A DNA stretch of 64,000 bases, taken from positions 3,495,501 to 3,559,500 of the forward strand of contig NZ_CP125098.1 in assembly GCF_030020805.1 (NCBI RefSeq), in the 5' to 3' direction. A model generated the notes under the pieces. The model was not told the origin of the DNA, did not search any database, and saw only the letters and a program-made list of their open reading frames with translations. The position numbers and the translations under genes are program-made. Shown here piece by piece: positions 37,281 to 45,997 of this stretch (position 1 is the first letter of the stretch; every line of letters starts with the position of its first letter). This DNA is from Paenibacillus sp. RC67. Lineage in GTDB: Bacteria > Bacillota > Bacilli > Paenibacillales > NBRC-103111.

Positions 37281-38705
37281 ATGAAATTAAAGAAAATAAG
37301 TGCTTATTTAGCTGTGTGTATGATGTCCGCTATTGCAGTTCCTCAAGCTAATGCTGCAACGGATTCCAATATTTCTATCACTGTGAACGGTGTTGAAGTA
37401 TTTGCAGATACACCCTCGTTTATTCAAACGGATGTTGGAGTCACATTTGTCCCAATCCGCGTAGTTTCCGAAACATTAGGAGCGAACGTAAAATGGAACG
37501 AATCGACGGGCTCGGTACTCATTAAGAAGGCAGAAACTGAATTAGAATTGACCGCCAACCAAAGTATAGCTAAAATCAACGGCCAAAACGTTCGATTGGA
37601 AGCTCCTCCCGTAATGCAGAATGGGCGTCTGATGGTCCCAATCCGTTTTATTTCAGAAGGCTTGGGAGTGAAAGTCAGTTGGAATCAGCCTAGCCGTACC
37701 GTAAATTTAGGAAACGCTGTAGAAGCCTCCCTATTATTTGAGTCTGGAACGGGGAATGATCCTCAAAACATTCATAACAATGCTATTGTTACACAGTATA
37801 ACGGATGGATCTATTACGCCAATATTGGAGACAACAATAAGCTGTATCGTATGACACTTGATCAATCCGACAATGTCAAACTAACCGACGTCCCGGTTAC
37901 CGATATCAGTGCGGTGGACGGATGGATTTATTATCGGATAGACGTGCTGGAGGAAGGTAAAAGGACGGATGCCGGAGAAATCTATAGAATGCATCCCGAT
38001 GGGACTTCGAATACAATGCTTAGCGAGCATTCCACACGTGCTTTTTTTGTTAGAGGCGATAGTATTTATTACAGCAGGGACAGAGGAATGGGAGCAGGTC
38101 CTATATACAAAATGAAGCTGGATGGCAGTGAAAGGACACAACTCAGCCAAGAGGATGATGACGTGTATGAAATTACGTTAGGTGACGACGCGATCTATTA
38201 TACATTGAACTCAGGAGGGCTGTATCGATTAGAACTGGAGAGCCATCAAGCAACCCAAATTGATTCGGATTGGTACCACGATATACGAATCGTGAACGGC
38301 TGGTTGTATTATAAAGATGTAAGTGGACGTCTACATCGAATGGATTTAAACGGAGACCAAAGGAATTCAATCGGTGAAAGCCCTATCGGGAGTTATTTTA
38401 TTAAGGAGAATGATATTTATTATGAAAAAAGGGTCGAGGGAAAATGGTCTACCTCAGAATCGAGACTGTATCGCAGCGATCTAGAAGGAAATCACTCAAC
38501 CCAGCTCGTAGATAAAGTCGTACAAAATATTAACTTCGTTGGAGATCAAATTTATTATTTGACTTATGAAGCGTTGAGTTCTGAAACGCATCAATATGCG
38601 GATATGCTTTTCACTCTCTCGAGAATGAAAATTGACGGCTCGCAAAAGCAATCCTTGTCATCCTTTAAAATGAACCCCTTTCCTGATAAATTAAGAGTAC
38701 AGTAA
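37281..38705 (+). CDS. Secreted stalk-domain protein with DUF5050-like propeller
   Basis: This is a 474-residue exported protein. The signal peptide ends near ANAA (residue 26). Residues 30-145 are a copper amine oxidase N-terminal (stalk) domain in two halves (FVPIRVVSETLGANVKWN and MVPIRFISEGLGVKVSWN). These domains are common in secreted Paenibacillus proteins and do not imply copper oxidase activity. From about 165 onward, repeats of the type GWIYYANIGDNNKLYRM recur about six to seven times and suggest a beta-propeller of the DUF5050 type. It is monocistronic. The function is unknown. Confidence 0.82.
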   Translation: MKLKKISAYLAVCMMSAIAVPQANAATDSNISITVNGVEVFADTPSFIQTDVGVTFVPIRVVSETLGANVKWNESTGSVLIKKAETELELTANQSIAKINGQNVRLEAPPVMQNGRLMVPIRFISEGLGVKVSWNQPSRTVNLGNAVEASLLFESGTGNDPQNIHNNAIVTQYNGWIYYANIGDNNKLYRMTLDQSDNVKLTDVPVTDISAVDGWIYYRIDVLEEGKRTDAGEIYRMHPDGTSNTMLSEHSTRAFFVRGDSIYYSRDRGMGAGPIYKMKLDGSERTQLSQEDDDVYEITLGDDAIYYTLNSGGLYRLELESHQATQIDSDWYHDIRIVNGWLYYKDVSGRLHRMDLNGDQRNSIGESPIGSYFIKENDIYYEKRVEGKWSTSESRLYRSDLEGNHSTQLVDKVVQNINFVGDQIYYLTYEALSSETHQYADMLFTLSRMKIDGSQKQSLSSFKMNPFPDKLRVQ

Positions 38706-38779
38706 GCTAATAGGGGAAGCTGATACACTTGTTGTGGGAATAACTAGTTACAAGTGATGATAAATGATTTATTTTTTAC

Positions 38780-38810
38780 TTGAACCTAACGTTACGTCAT
38801 GTTTTATAGT
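38780..38810 (+). promoter_or_regulatory. MerR-type promoter with 19-base spacer
   Basis: TTGAAC (38780-38785) and TATAGT (38805-38810) are separated by 19 bases, the overlong spacing typical of MerR-activated promoters. A near-palindrome CCTAACGTTACG lies in the spacer, the expected operator position. Confidence 0.7.
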
Positions 38811-38852
38811 AAAGTTACCGGTAAATAGCTAGCTCAAAAGAAGGAGTTGATT

Positions 38853-39359
38853 ATGAAATCATATTGGAAGGTCGGGGACCTTGCTACGCTGACGGGGCTA
38901 ACAGTACGAACCTTGCGATTTTACGACCAGATCAGCTTGTTCTCACCCTCGGGCCAGACGGAATCCGGACACAGGCTATATAATGAATCCGATCTGTCAC
39001 GACTTCAACAGATTTTGTCGCTTAAGGAATTGGGCTTATCGCTTGAGGAGATAAAATCCGTTCTAGCTGGTGAGCAATATAGTCCGCTTGAGATCGTCAC
39101 CTTACAAATGTCACGGATTAAGGAGCAGATCAAACTTCAGCAAGTGCTCCTAGAGCAGCTTGAGTATATATCCAAGTTGATGCAGGTGAAAGCGCCATTA
39201 ACCGTGGAAGATTTCACAAACCTATTGCAAGCGATGAAAACTGGACATGAGAAGCTGGTCGTTGAGCGGCGGAAGAGCTGGGAGCACCATCTGGACTTGC
39301 TTGGTGAATTTCTTGCAGAGGAACACAAAGTTACTAAACCTAAGGAGGATAAACCATGA
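38853..39359 (+). CDS. MerR family transcriptional regulator
   Basis: This is a 168-residue regulator. The N-terminal winged helix (WKVGDLATLTGLTVRTLRFYDQISLF) is followed by a coiled-coil dimer helix to about residue 115. The C-terminal part is short, with no cysteine-rich metal site, so a metal sensor role is unlikely. ATG 38853 is chosen because AAGGAG lies 6 bases before it. It overlaps the next gene by 4 bases, and the promoter upstream has the 19-base spacer typical of autoregulation by MerR proteins. Confidence 0.88.
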   Translation: MKSYWKVGDLATLTGLTVRTLRFYDQISLFSPSGQTESGHRLYNESDLSRLQQILSLKELGLSLEEIKSVLAGEQYSPLEIVTLQMSRIKEQIKLQQVLLEQLEYISKLMQVKAPLTVEDFTNLLQAMKTGHEKLVVERRKSWEHHLDLLGEFLAEEHKVTKPKEDKP

Positions 39360-39787
39360 CTGAACGATTTATCAAACATGCTACTTTTGTCGTCGAACGT
39401 ACCTATGCCGCTTCGCCAACGCGCGTGTACAATGCATGGACTGACCCGTCTGCCAAAGCTAAGTGGTTCTCAAAACCTGATGTATTCGAGTTCAGGGTTG
39501 GGGGGCGCGAATATAGCAAAGGCGGTCCCCCTGAAGGACCGGTCTTTACCTTCGATGCCTGTTACCAGGAGATTATTCCGGACCAGCGAATTGTGTATAC
39601 CTATACTTTGGATTCGAACGAAACACGTATCTCGGTGTCTATCACAACGGTCGAGCTTATCCCAACTGAAGGCGGTACGAAGCTGGTCTTTACCGAGCAA
39701 GGTGCGTTCTTTGATGGGCTCGATACGCCAGAAGTCCGTGAGCATGGAACAAACGCTATGCTAGACGCTTTGGGTAAAACACTCTAA
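39356..39787 (+). CDS. SRPBCC (AHSA1-like) domain protein 1
   Basis: This 143-residue START-like domain protein has the AHSA1 pattern: ATFVVERTYAASPTRVYNAWTDPSAKAKWF at the N-terminus, a central EIIPDQRIVYTY and a late TKLVFTEQGAFFDG. Such proteins bind hydrophobic ligands; their biochemical role is mostly unknown. It is translationally coupled to the MerR gene (ATGA overlap) and followed by a second member of the same family 20 bases downstream. Confidence 0.85.
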   Translation: MTERFIKHATFVVERTYAASPTRVYNAWTDPSAKAKWFSKPDVFEFRVGGREYSKGGPPEGPVFTFDACYQEIIPDQRIVYTYTLDSNETRISVSITTVELIPTEGGTKLVFTEQGAFFDGLDTPEVREHGTNAMLDALGKTL

Positions 39788-39807
39788 GAAGAGAGGACGT
39801 TGTAGTC

Positions 39808-40254
39808 ATGACAGCAATCATGGGTGCCAATGAAATTGTATCTACTCGTGACTTTAATGTGCCGGTCAAGGATGTGTTTCATGCTTGGACAACCCCTGAG
39901 CTGCTTGCTCGCTGGTGGGGACCGAAAGGGTTCACCAATACGTTCCACGAGTTTGATTTGAGGCCGGGCGGCAATTGGCGGTTCGATATGCACGGACCGG
40001 ATGGGGTGAACTATCCTAACCATAGCGTCTTTATCGAAATCGTACCTATGGAGAGGATCGTGTTCAATCATCTGTCATTCCATGAATTTCAGGTGACGGC
40101 TACCTTCGAGGAAGTTGACAACCGTACAAAAGTCACATTCCGTCAGCTTTTTAAAGATGCAGAGGAGTTCGAGCGAGTCAAGAGTTACTGCGTAGAAGGT
40201 AATGAACAGAACTTCGACCGGCTAAGCGAGCTTCTGGCTGAATCAGCCATCTAG
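39808..40254 (+). CDS. SRPBCC (AHSA1-like) domain protein 2
   Basis: This 148-residue protein is in the same fold family as its neighbour but only distantly similar: STRDFNVPVKDVFHAWTTPELLARWWGPKGFTN at the start, and VPMERIVFNH and TKVTFRQLF later. Paired AHSA1 proteins behind one regulator often respond together to a small hydrophobic compound. The tail after FRQLF lacks the usual GW near the end. It is followed by a terminator. Confidence 0.85.
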   Translation: MTAIMGANEIVSTRDFNVPVKDVFHAWTTPELLARWWGPKGFTNTFHEFDLRPGGNWRFDMHGPDGVNYPNHSVFIEIVPMERIVFNHLSFHEFQVTATFEEVDNRTKVTFRQLFKDAEEFERVKSYCVEGNEQNFDRLSELLAESAI

Positions 40255-40282
40255 CACTCCAGTCCTCCATATATTGCTATTT

Positions 40283-40318
40283 AAAGCAGCCTTGCCAATC
40301 TGGTAGGCTGCTTTTTAT
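40283..40318 (+). terminator. Terminator after the MerR-SRPBCC operon
   Basis: AAAGCAGCC and GGCTGCTTT with an inner TTGCCA..TGGTA pairing are followed by a T-rich tail. Confidence 0.88.
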
Positions 40319-40429
40319 CTTGGTTGTAAAACATTAGTCGTGTTCACGTAAAGGTAGAAGAACTTGCAACACTTTTCCAACATATCACGTCAATCAGTGT
40401 AAATATATTGGAAAAAATAGGAGGGAATG

Positions 40430-41145
40430 ATGAAAACAACCCTAATTCTAATTATTGCAGGTGTTATGCTCGCGGCAGGATACGACTCAACAGTACGATT
40501 CAAACAAACGATAGTGAATTCAACGACATCAGCCGTACCCGCTGCTCCTGTATTACCCGAAGGAGAAGTTCTTCATTCGCCGCCAAGTATGATTGAAGAA
40601 AGCGGGAGTTTAGAGCAGAGTGAATTCGTGACGAACTTGCTTTTTGTTAAGCAGAAGCTCGTATTGGAACGTAAACAGATTGAGCAGCGACATTCCATTA
40701 AGATGATGTTGATTGGAATTGGAAAAGACGATATCTTGGTGAAAGTTAGGCAGACAGGCGATGTGGAGACTCCTCTGTCCAATAAGGAGATTGAAGCTAT
40801 GAAGCAAACTTTGTTCAACATCGCTGGAGGAGAATTTCCCTGCAGCTAAGTGTCATGGAATGCTGCAAGAGTGCAGCAACTATTACTGGCAAAATCAAAT
40901 CCTACGATAAAGAACAGAATCGGGTATTAATTGTTAATGAACAGAAGAAGAATGGCAATACGGATGATCCTGAAGCGAATTGGGTGGGTATGCAATCAGA
41001 TGCAGTACTAGTTGTTGATGGTATCCAATCAGCATCAGGTCTAAACGAATCATTAGTAGGCCGCGACGTAAAAGTATGGACAACCGGAGTTACCATGTTG
41101 TCTTACCCTGGTCAAACATCAGCCATCAAAATGGTCATTGAATAA
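40430..41145 (+). pseudogene. Exported DUF3221 (YobA-like) protein, apparent frameshift at a C run
   Basis: A first reading frame (40430-40849) starts behind TAGGAGGG and encodes a signal-like helix MKTTLILIIAGVMLAAGYDS and a basic alpha/beta segment ending GGEFPCS. A second frame (40855-41145) encodes ITGKIKSYDKEQNRVLIVNEQ and VKVWTTGVTMLSYPGQTSAIKMVIE, a DUF3221-type domain, but has no ribosome site. Adding one C at CCC 40838-40840 fuses them smoothly (GEFPLQLSVMECCKSAATITGKI). The lipobox-like LAAGY has Tyr where the lipidated Cys would be. It could be two small genes instead. The function of the family is unknown. Confidence 0.55.
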
Positions 41146-41224
41146 GCAGGATACCTAGAGCAAACGGGATAACGAAAACACTTACCAAGCGGAATCCTCT
41201 ATTTTGACAGAAAGGAACATTCAT

Positions 41225-41745
41225 ATGAATATTAACAAGAAAGAAGCTATTGAGATTCTGGAGCGTACACCACAAACATTGGATTATTTTTTAGCTGATT
41301 TATCGGATGGATGGTTACAATGCAATGAAGGTGAAGGAACCTGGAATGTTTCTGAGGTGATAGAGCACCTCATTGAAGGGGAGAAAAAAATTGGATGCCG
41401 CGGTTAGAATTTATTCTACAGGAAGGTGAAAGTAAACCCTTTCCTCCTTTTGATCGTTATTCTCATTTAAATGAACGCTCTGAGAGATCAATCAAAGAAC
41501 AATTGCTTGAATTTAAAACGATTAGAAGTGATAATATTGTGAAACTTCAGGTTCTTATTGACCCTGAATCGCATTTTGAACTAACGGGTTCGCATCCTGA
41601 ATTTGGAGTTGTAAAGCTAAGGGAACTACTTTCAACATGGGTTGTGCATGATTTAACGCACATTGCTCAAATCGTAAGGGTAATGGCCAAGAGATACGGG
41701 GAGGATGTAGGGCCTTGGAAACAGTTTTTAGGAATATTGAAATAG
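41225..41745 (+). pseudogene. DinB-like family protein, frameshifted at an A7 run
   Basis: ATG 41225 with AAAGGAAC upstream starts [55 protein letters not shown], the first helices of a DinB/YfiT-type four-helix bundle with its first metal His (EHL). It shifts frame at the A7 run 41384-41390. The continuation [15 protein letters not shown] to [21 protein letters not shown] (remaining metal His residues) runs to 41745. One more A would restore a protein of about 173 residues. Family members are metal-dependent, sometimes thiol transferases; the role here is unknown. Confidence 0.75.
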
Positions 41746-41904
41746 TAAAAACTTAGCTGTATGATCCACTTAATCTTGTACCGCTAATCTTGCTAAACCA
41801 TGCTTTTTGTAGAAAATTTCAAAAATATGTTTACCTAACCGCAATTATTTGATAATATAATCGCAGAATATTTAAATGCGATGAAGAGAAGAGTAAATAA
41901 GTGA

Positions 41905-42171
41905 AATCTTACACAGAGAGCTCCGTTTGCTGAAAAGGAGAAAAGAGTTCCTTATTGAAAAAAGACTCAGAGCTGCACTCCGGAACCTTATAGAAGGCGA
42001 TGGTGTGCCAGGAGCTCCTGTTATAGAGCTAGAGTATAAGCATTACATTGTAATGGTAATGCCGTACTTGAAGAGGCAAATATGGCGACATATTAGCGAA
42101 TCTGGGGTGGTACCACGAGTATACAAATCTCGTCCCCAAGACTTAACCGTCTTGGGGGTGGGATTTTTTTG
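41905..42171 (+). promoter_or_regulatory. T-box riboswitch leader of asd
   Basis: Hallmarks are an AGAGAG followed by a CTCC..GGAG hairpin with TTGCTGAAA in the loop (stem I), the T-box sequence GGGTGGTACCACG at 42105-42117 that forms the antiterminator bulge for an uncharged tRNA 3' end, and a long terminator at 42128-42170 with CCCCAAGAC and GTCTTGGGG arms plus seven T. A triplet ACC at 41985-41987 sits in a plausible specifier position, which would mean threonyl-tRNA, but the stem I fold was not computed. A 93-codon open frame across this leader is not a gene. Confidence 0.9.
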
Positions 42172-42308
42172 TTGCATCAAAAGAAAGCACAACGCACGGA
42201 GTAGTTAGAGTACCTCGTGTTTTGTGTGAGATGGATTAACGTATAACCTGATTTGAATTATGAAAATAAACACTTACTCATGCCATAGTGAAAGGAATTG
42301 AATATTTT

Positions 42309-43394
42309 ATGACACAGAAATTAAAAGTTGGTATTGTTGGAGGAACAGGAATGGTTGGCCAGAGATTGGTTCAGCTGCTGGACCAGCATCCTTGGTTTAA
42401 GGTAACGGCTATTGCAGCGAGCGCAGGCTCTGCAGGCAAAACTTATGAGGAATCTGTGCAAGGCAGATGGAAGTTAGCAGGCCCCATTCCTGAAGATGTG
42501 AAACAAATTATCGTTCAGGATGCTTCGAAAGTGGAAGAAGTTGCTTCTGGTGTCGATTTTATTTTTTGCGCTGTAGAAATGAATAAGGATGAAATTAAAG
42601 CATTGGAAGAAGCATATGCCAAAACAGGCACGCCTGTTATTTCCAATAACTCAGCTCACCGCTGGACACCAGACATCCCGATGGTCATTCCGGAAATTAA
42701 CCCAGAGCATATCGAAGTGATTGCTGCGCAGAGAAAGCGGCTTGGAACTTCCACCGGATTTATTGCCGTTAAGCCGAATTGTTCTATTCAGAGCTATGTG
42801 CCAGCACTTCATGCACTCTTAGATTACAAACCAACGAAAGTGGTTGCATCGACGTATCAAGCGATTTCCGGAGCTGGCAAAAACTTTACGGATTGGCCGG
42901 ATATGTTAGATAATGTTATCCCTTATATTGGCGGCGAAGAAGAAAAAAGCGAGCAGGAGCCGCTGCGCATTTGGGGCAGCATTGTAAATAATGAAATTGT
43001 TAAAGCTAGCGCGCCTTTAATTACAACTCAGTGTATTCGTGTGCCAGTAACCGATGGACATTTGGCAACGGTATTTGCATCGTTCGAGAAAAAACCTTCA
43101 AAAGATGAAATTCTTGAGCGCTGGTTGCAATTCAAAGGACGTCCGCAGGAGCTTGGTCTACCTAGCGCGCCAAAACAATTCATAACGTATTTTGAAGAAG
43201 AGAACAGACCTCAAACCAAATTGGATCGGGACATTGAGCGCGGTATGGGAGTCTCGGTAGGCAGATTGCGCGAAGATTCAATATACGATTATAAATTTGT
43301 AGGACTTTCGCATAATACATTACGCGGAGCAGCAGGCGGTGCGGTTCTGATTGCCGAATTGCTTAAAGCGGAAGGTTACATTCAGGCAAAGTAA
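42309..43394 (+). CDS. asd: Aspartate-semialdehyde dehydrogenase
   Basis: This 361-residue enzyme converts aspartyl phosphate to aspartate semialdehyde, the branch point to lysine, threonine and methionine. The NADP loop is GIVGGTGMVGQRL near residue 8. The active-site cysteine is Cys158 in KPNCSIQ. SAGSAG, SNNSAHR and a late GHLATVF also fit. Its length and KPNCS motif match the archaeal/fungal-type Asd rather than the shorter common bacterial type. ATG 42309 is used because AAAGGA lies upstream; an in-frame GTG 42288 would place that site inside the gene. Expression is controlled by the T-box leader. Confidence 0.94.
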   Translation: MTQKLKVGIVGGTGMVGQRLVQLLDQHPWFKVTAIAASAGSAGKTYEESVQGRWKLAGPIPEDVKQIIVQDASKVEEVASGVDFIFCAVEMNKDEIKALEEAYAKTGTPVISNNSAHRWTPDIPMVIPEINPEHIEVIAAQRKRLGTSTGFIAVKPNCSIQSYVPALHALLDYKPTKVVASTYQAISGAGKNFTDWPDMLDNVIPYIGGEEEKSEQEPLRIWGSIVNNEIVKASAPLITTQCIRVPVTDGHLATVFASFEKKPSKDEILERWLQFKGRPQELGLPSAPKQFITYFEEENRPQTKLDRDIERGMGVSVGRLREDSIYDYKFVGLSHNTLRGAAGGAVLIAELLKAEGYIQAK

Positions 43395-43460
43395 AAGCAT
43401 GTCTAGGCATGCGGTGAATTCGAAGGAATTGCTCGAATTGTGGTAAATTATTATTTATAA

Positions 43461-43504
43461 AAAAAGCTTGAATTTTTGCCTAATGGCAAGATTCAAGCTT
43501 TTTT
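43461..43504. terminator. Terminator after asd
   Basis: AAAAAGCTTGAAT and ATTCAAGCTTTTTT with an inner TTGCC..GGCAA pair form a long stem; A and T tracts on both sides allow use in either direction. Confidence 0.9.
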
Positions 43505-43599
43505 AGTTATCACTTTACCTCGTTTTGGTTGAACTCAAGGCAGGAGAGCACACTTCAATAATCGAATATTTCATATTAAATGATTCAGTGAGGTGTGAA

Positions 43600-44283
43600 A
43601 TGGACTATATTCATTCTTCTATAAGTGAAACTCATCGAGAATTAGTTGGTGAAATATATGAGGAGGTTTTGCAGGATTCCGAGACTGTTGGCTTACTGCT
43701 TCAAGGCTCGGTAGCAAGAGGAGAGTCCTACGCTACCTCTGATTTAGATATGTACATATTATTAAAAGATGGATTGGTCAGACCTTTTCGTTCGGAGCAC
43801 CGACGGGGTATTCACGTTGAAATGAAATATTCAGACTTTGAAACGGCGGTTAACAAATGCAGAATCACATCCATGGGAATATACAATTTCTTGGATTCAA
43901 TGATTTTGTTTGACCAAGAAGGGAAACTTCGACAACTCATAGAACTCTCAAAGAAGCTTTATAATGAATATCAAACGCCTCTTGAGGAAAGGAAATCCAC
44001 GAAGTACTGGCTTGAAAGTGCTTTGATTAAAATCAAAGCCGCGCAATGTGCACAAGATGATCTGAAAGCCAATTTAGTAGTAGCCACTAGTTCATGGAAA
44101 ATCCTTGAAGGTGTATGGGCAGTGAACAATAAGCCAATGCCTCCAAATGGTTCGGTCTTATCCCAATTAAGAAATATAGAGCGACCTGATGATGTGGAAA
44201 AGTTGATAAATAGTTTATTATTAATGATATTAATTATTAAAAAATCCGTTTTTACGCTTATGCCCGTATGTGTTGAACAATAA
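43600..44283 (+). CDS. Nucleotidyltransferase domain protein
   Basis: This is a protein of about 227 residues. Residues 25-70 hold the minimal nucleotidyltransferase motif: LLQGSVARGESYATSDLDMYILL with the Gly-Ser and Asp-x-Asp, then EMKY. The C-terminal half is helical and may bind substrate. The pattern resembles kanamycin-type nucleotidyltransferases and stand-alone MNT proteins, but no HEPN partner is adjacent, so neither a resistance nor a toxin-antitoxin role is supported. ATG 43600 is preferred, with GAGGTG just upstream, over a start at 43525 inside the previous terminator region. Confidence 0.75.
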   Translation: MDYIHSSISETHRELVGEIYEEVLQDSETVGLLLQGSVARGESYATSDLDMYILLKDGLVRPFRSEHRRGIHVEMKYSDFETAVNKCRITSMGIYNFLDSMILFDQEGKLRQLIELSKKLYNEYQTPLEERKSTKYWLESALIKIKAAQCAQDDLKANLVVATSSWKILEGVWAVNNKPMPPNGSVLSQLRNIERPDDVEKLINSLLLMILIIKKSVFTLMPVCVEQ

Positions 44284-44420
44284 AATCAGTACATAAAAGT
44301 ACGCTTGGTAGTGTGGAAAGGGTATAATAAGTTGGCATAAATACTATAGCGCTGTCTTGTATGGATTATATAGAACGCACATGACTAATACTATCAGACA
44401 AAAAGAAAGAAGGAGATACA

Positions 44421-45896
44421 ATGACAGAGAAAAATGAAATCATAGATGCAGGATGGAACTTCGACAACAGTTATGCTCGTCTGCCGGAATCCGTTTACAC
44501 TAGGCTTAACCCAACCCCAGTAAGCTCACCGAAGTTAGTTATTTTTAATGGTCCATTGGCAGATTCTCTAGGGTTGAATGCCCAAGCGCTGCAAAGCAAT
44601 GATGGAGTCGCGGTGCTTGCTGGCAATCAAGTTCCCGAAGGCGCCTTACCACTAGCTCAAGCGTATGCAGGGCATCAATTTGGGCATTTTACCATGTTAG
44701 GAGACGGTCGGGCCATACTGCTCGGAGAACAGATCACTCCACAAGGAGATCGGTTTGATATCCAGCTCAAGGGTTCTGGTGTAACGCCATACTCACGTCG
44801 AGGGGATGGTCGAGCCGCACTTGGACCTATGCTGCGAGAATACATCATCAGTCAGGCTATGCATGCGCTCGGTATTCCAACCACTCGCAGCCTAGCGGTG
44901 GTGACAACTGGTGAGTCCATATTCCGGGAAACCGTGCAACCCGGTGCAATCTTGACGCGGGTGGCTGCAAGTCATTTACGCGTTGGTACGTTTCAATATG
45001 TTGCTAAATGGGGAACGGATCAGGATCTCCAAGCCTTGGCTGATTACACATTGCAAAGACATTTTCCAGAAGTGGCACAGGATGAAAATCGGTATCTTTC
45101 CCTGCTTCAGGAAGTGATCAAGCGTCAGGCAGCTCTGATTGTCCAATGGCAGCTCGTTGGTTTTATTCACGGGGTGATGAATACAGACAACATGGCACTC
45201 AGCGGAGAGAGCATTGACTTTGGTCCTTGTGCCTTCATGGATGCTTATGACCCTGCCACGGTATTCAGTTCCATTGATAGCCAAGGCCGCTATGCCTATG
45301 CTAATCAACCGCATATTGCAGTATGGAATCTCGCGAGATTTGCAGAGACTCTATTGCCGCTGCTGCATGAAGGCGAAGAGCAGGCTATTAAGCTGGCTGA
45401 AGGTGCTCTTTCAGATTTTGCCGAGTTGTATCATCGTAATTGGCTTACGGGAATGAGAGCAAAGCTCGGGATCTTTGAAGAGGAACCACAGGACGAAGCT
45501 CTCATTGAAGATCTACTCAATATGATGCAAAAGCATCAAGCGGATTACACTAATACGTTTCGTGCATTAACCTTTGATAAGCCTGAGGATACTGTCTTTT
45601 TTGGAACTACGGGTTTTACTCAGTGGCATGAGCAGTGGCAAGCGAGATTAGACAGGCAGCAGGAGTCCAAAGCGTCCTCGCATCAGTTGATGCGTAACAG
45701 CAATCCCGCAGTAATCCCTCGTAACCACCGGGTAGAAGCTGCACTGGATGCCGCGGTGAATCAGGGAGACTACAGTGTGATGGAGCAGCTTCTTGATGTT
45801 CTTGCGAGCCCCTACACGCACTCTCCCGAACAGGCTGAGTACACTACATTGCCTGAGGAATCAACTCGTCCGTACCGAACCTATTGTGGAACTTGA
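44421..45896 (+). CDS. selO: Protein adenylyltransferase SelO (YdiU family)
   Basis: This 491-residue pseudokinase-fold protein transfers AMP to serine, threonine or tyrosine of target proteins in redox stress. Conserved blocks are [22 protein letters not shown] near residue 80, the nucleotide lysine in [55 protein letters not shown] (metal and catalytic Asp/Asn), and a C-terminal cysteine in YRTYCGT. Length fits the family. The start has AGAAGGAGAT at the right distance. Its terminator appears to have been split by the downstream IS element. Confidence 0.94.
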   Translation: MTEKNEIIDAGWNFDNSYARLPESVYTRLNPTPVSSPKLVIFNGPLADSLGLNAQALQSNDGVAVLAGNQVPEGALPLAQAYAGHQFGHFTMLGDGRAILLGEQITPQGDRFDIQLKGSGVTPYSRRGDGRAALGPMLREYIISQAMHALGIPTTRSLAVVTTGESIFRETVQPGAILTRVAASHLRVGTFQYVAKWGTDQDLQALADYTLQRHFPEVAQDENRYLSLLQEVIKRQAALIVQWQLVGFIHGVMNTDNMALSGESIDFGPCAFMDAYDPATVFSSIDSQGRYAYANQPHIAVWNLARFAETLLPLLHEGEEQAIKLAEGALSDFAELYHRNWLTGMRAKLGIFEEEPQDEALIEDLLNMMQKHQADYTNTFRALTFDKPEDTVFFGTTGFTQWHEQWQARLDRQQESKASSHQLMRNSNPAVIPRNHRVEAALDAAVNQGDYSVMEQLLDVLASPYTHSPEQAEYTTLPEESTRPYRTYCGT

Positions 45897-45944
45897 TATT
45901 GAGGCAATGTACACAATGAACCTATGTTCTTGCTGTATGTTGAA

Positions 45945-45957
45945 AGGAAAAGCTTGA
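45945..45957 (+). terminator. Left arm of the selO terminator, separated from its right arm by the IS element
   Basis: AGGAAAAGCTTGA can pair with TCAGGCTTTTCTT at 47264-47276, apart from two G-T pairs. The two arms flank the IS element exactly. Confidence 0.6.
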
Positions 45958-45997
45958 GAAATGGTCATACCCCTGTCAAGTAGACAGATGAAAAAAG

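Noticed and set aside
37281..38705. Copper amine oxidase activity for the stalk-domain protein
   Set aside because: Only the N-terminal stalk domain is present; no catalytic oxidase domain or topaquinone site.
41927..42208. Open frame of 93 codons upstream of asd
   Set aside because: It lies entirely across the T-box leader, including the GGTACCACG element and the terminator; it has no family resemblance and no ribosome binding site.
43525..44283. Nucleotidyltransferase as part of a HEPN-MNT toxin-antitoxin pair
   Set aside because: No HEPN-type gene is adjacent; the neighbours are asd and selO.
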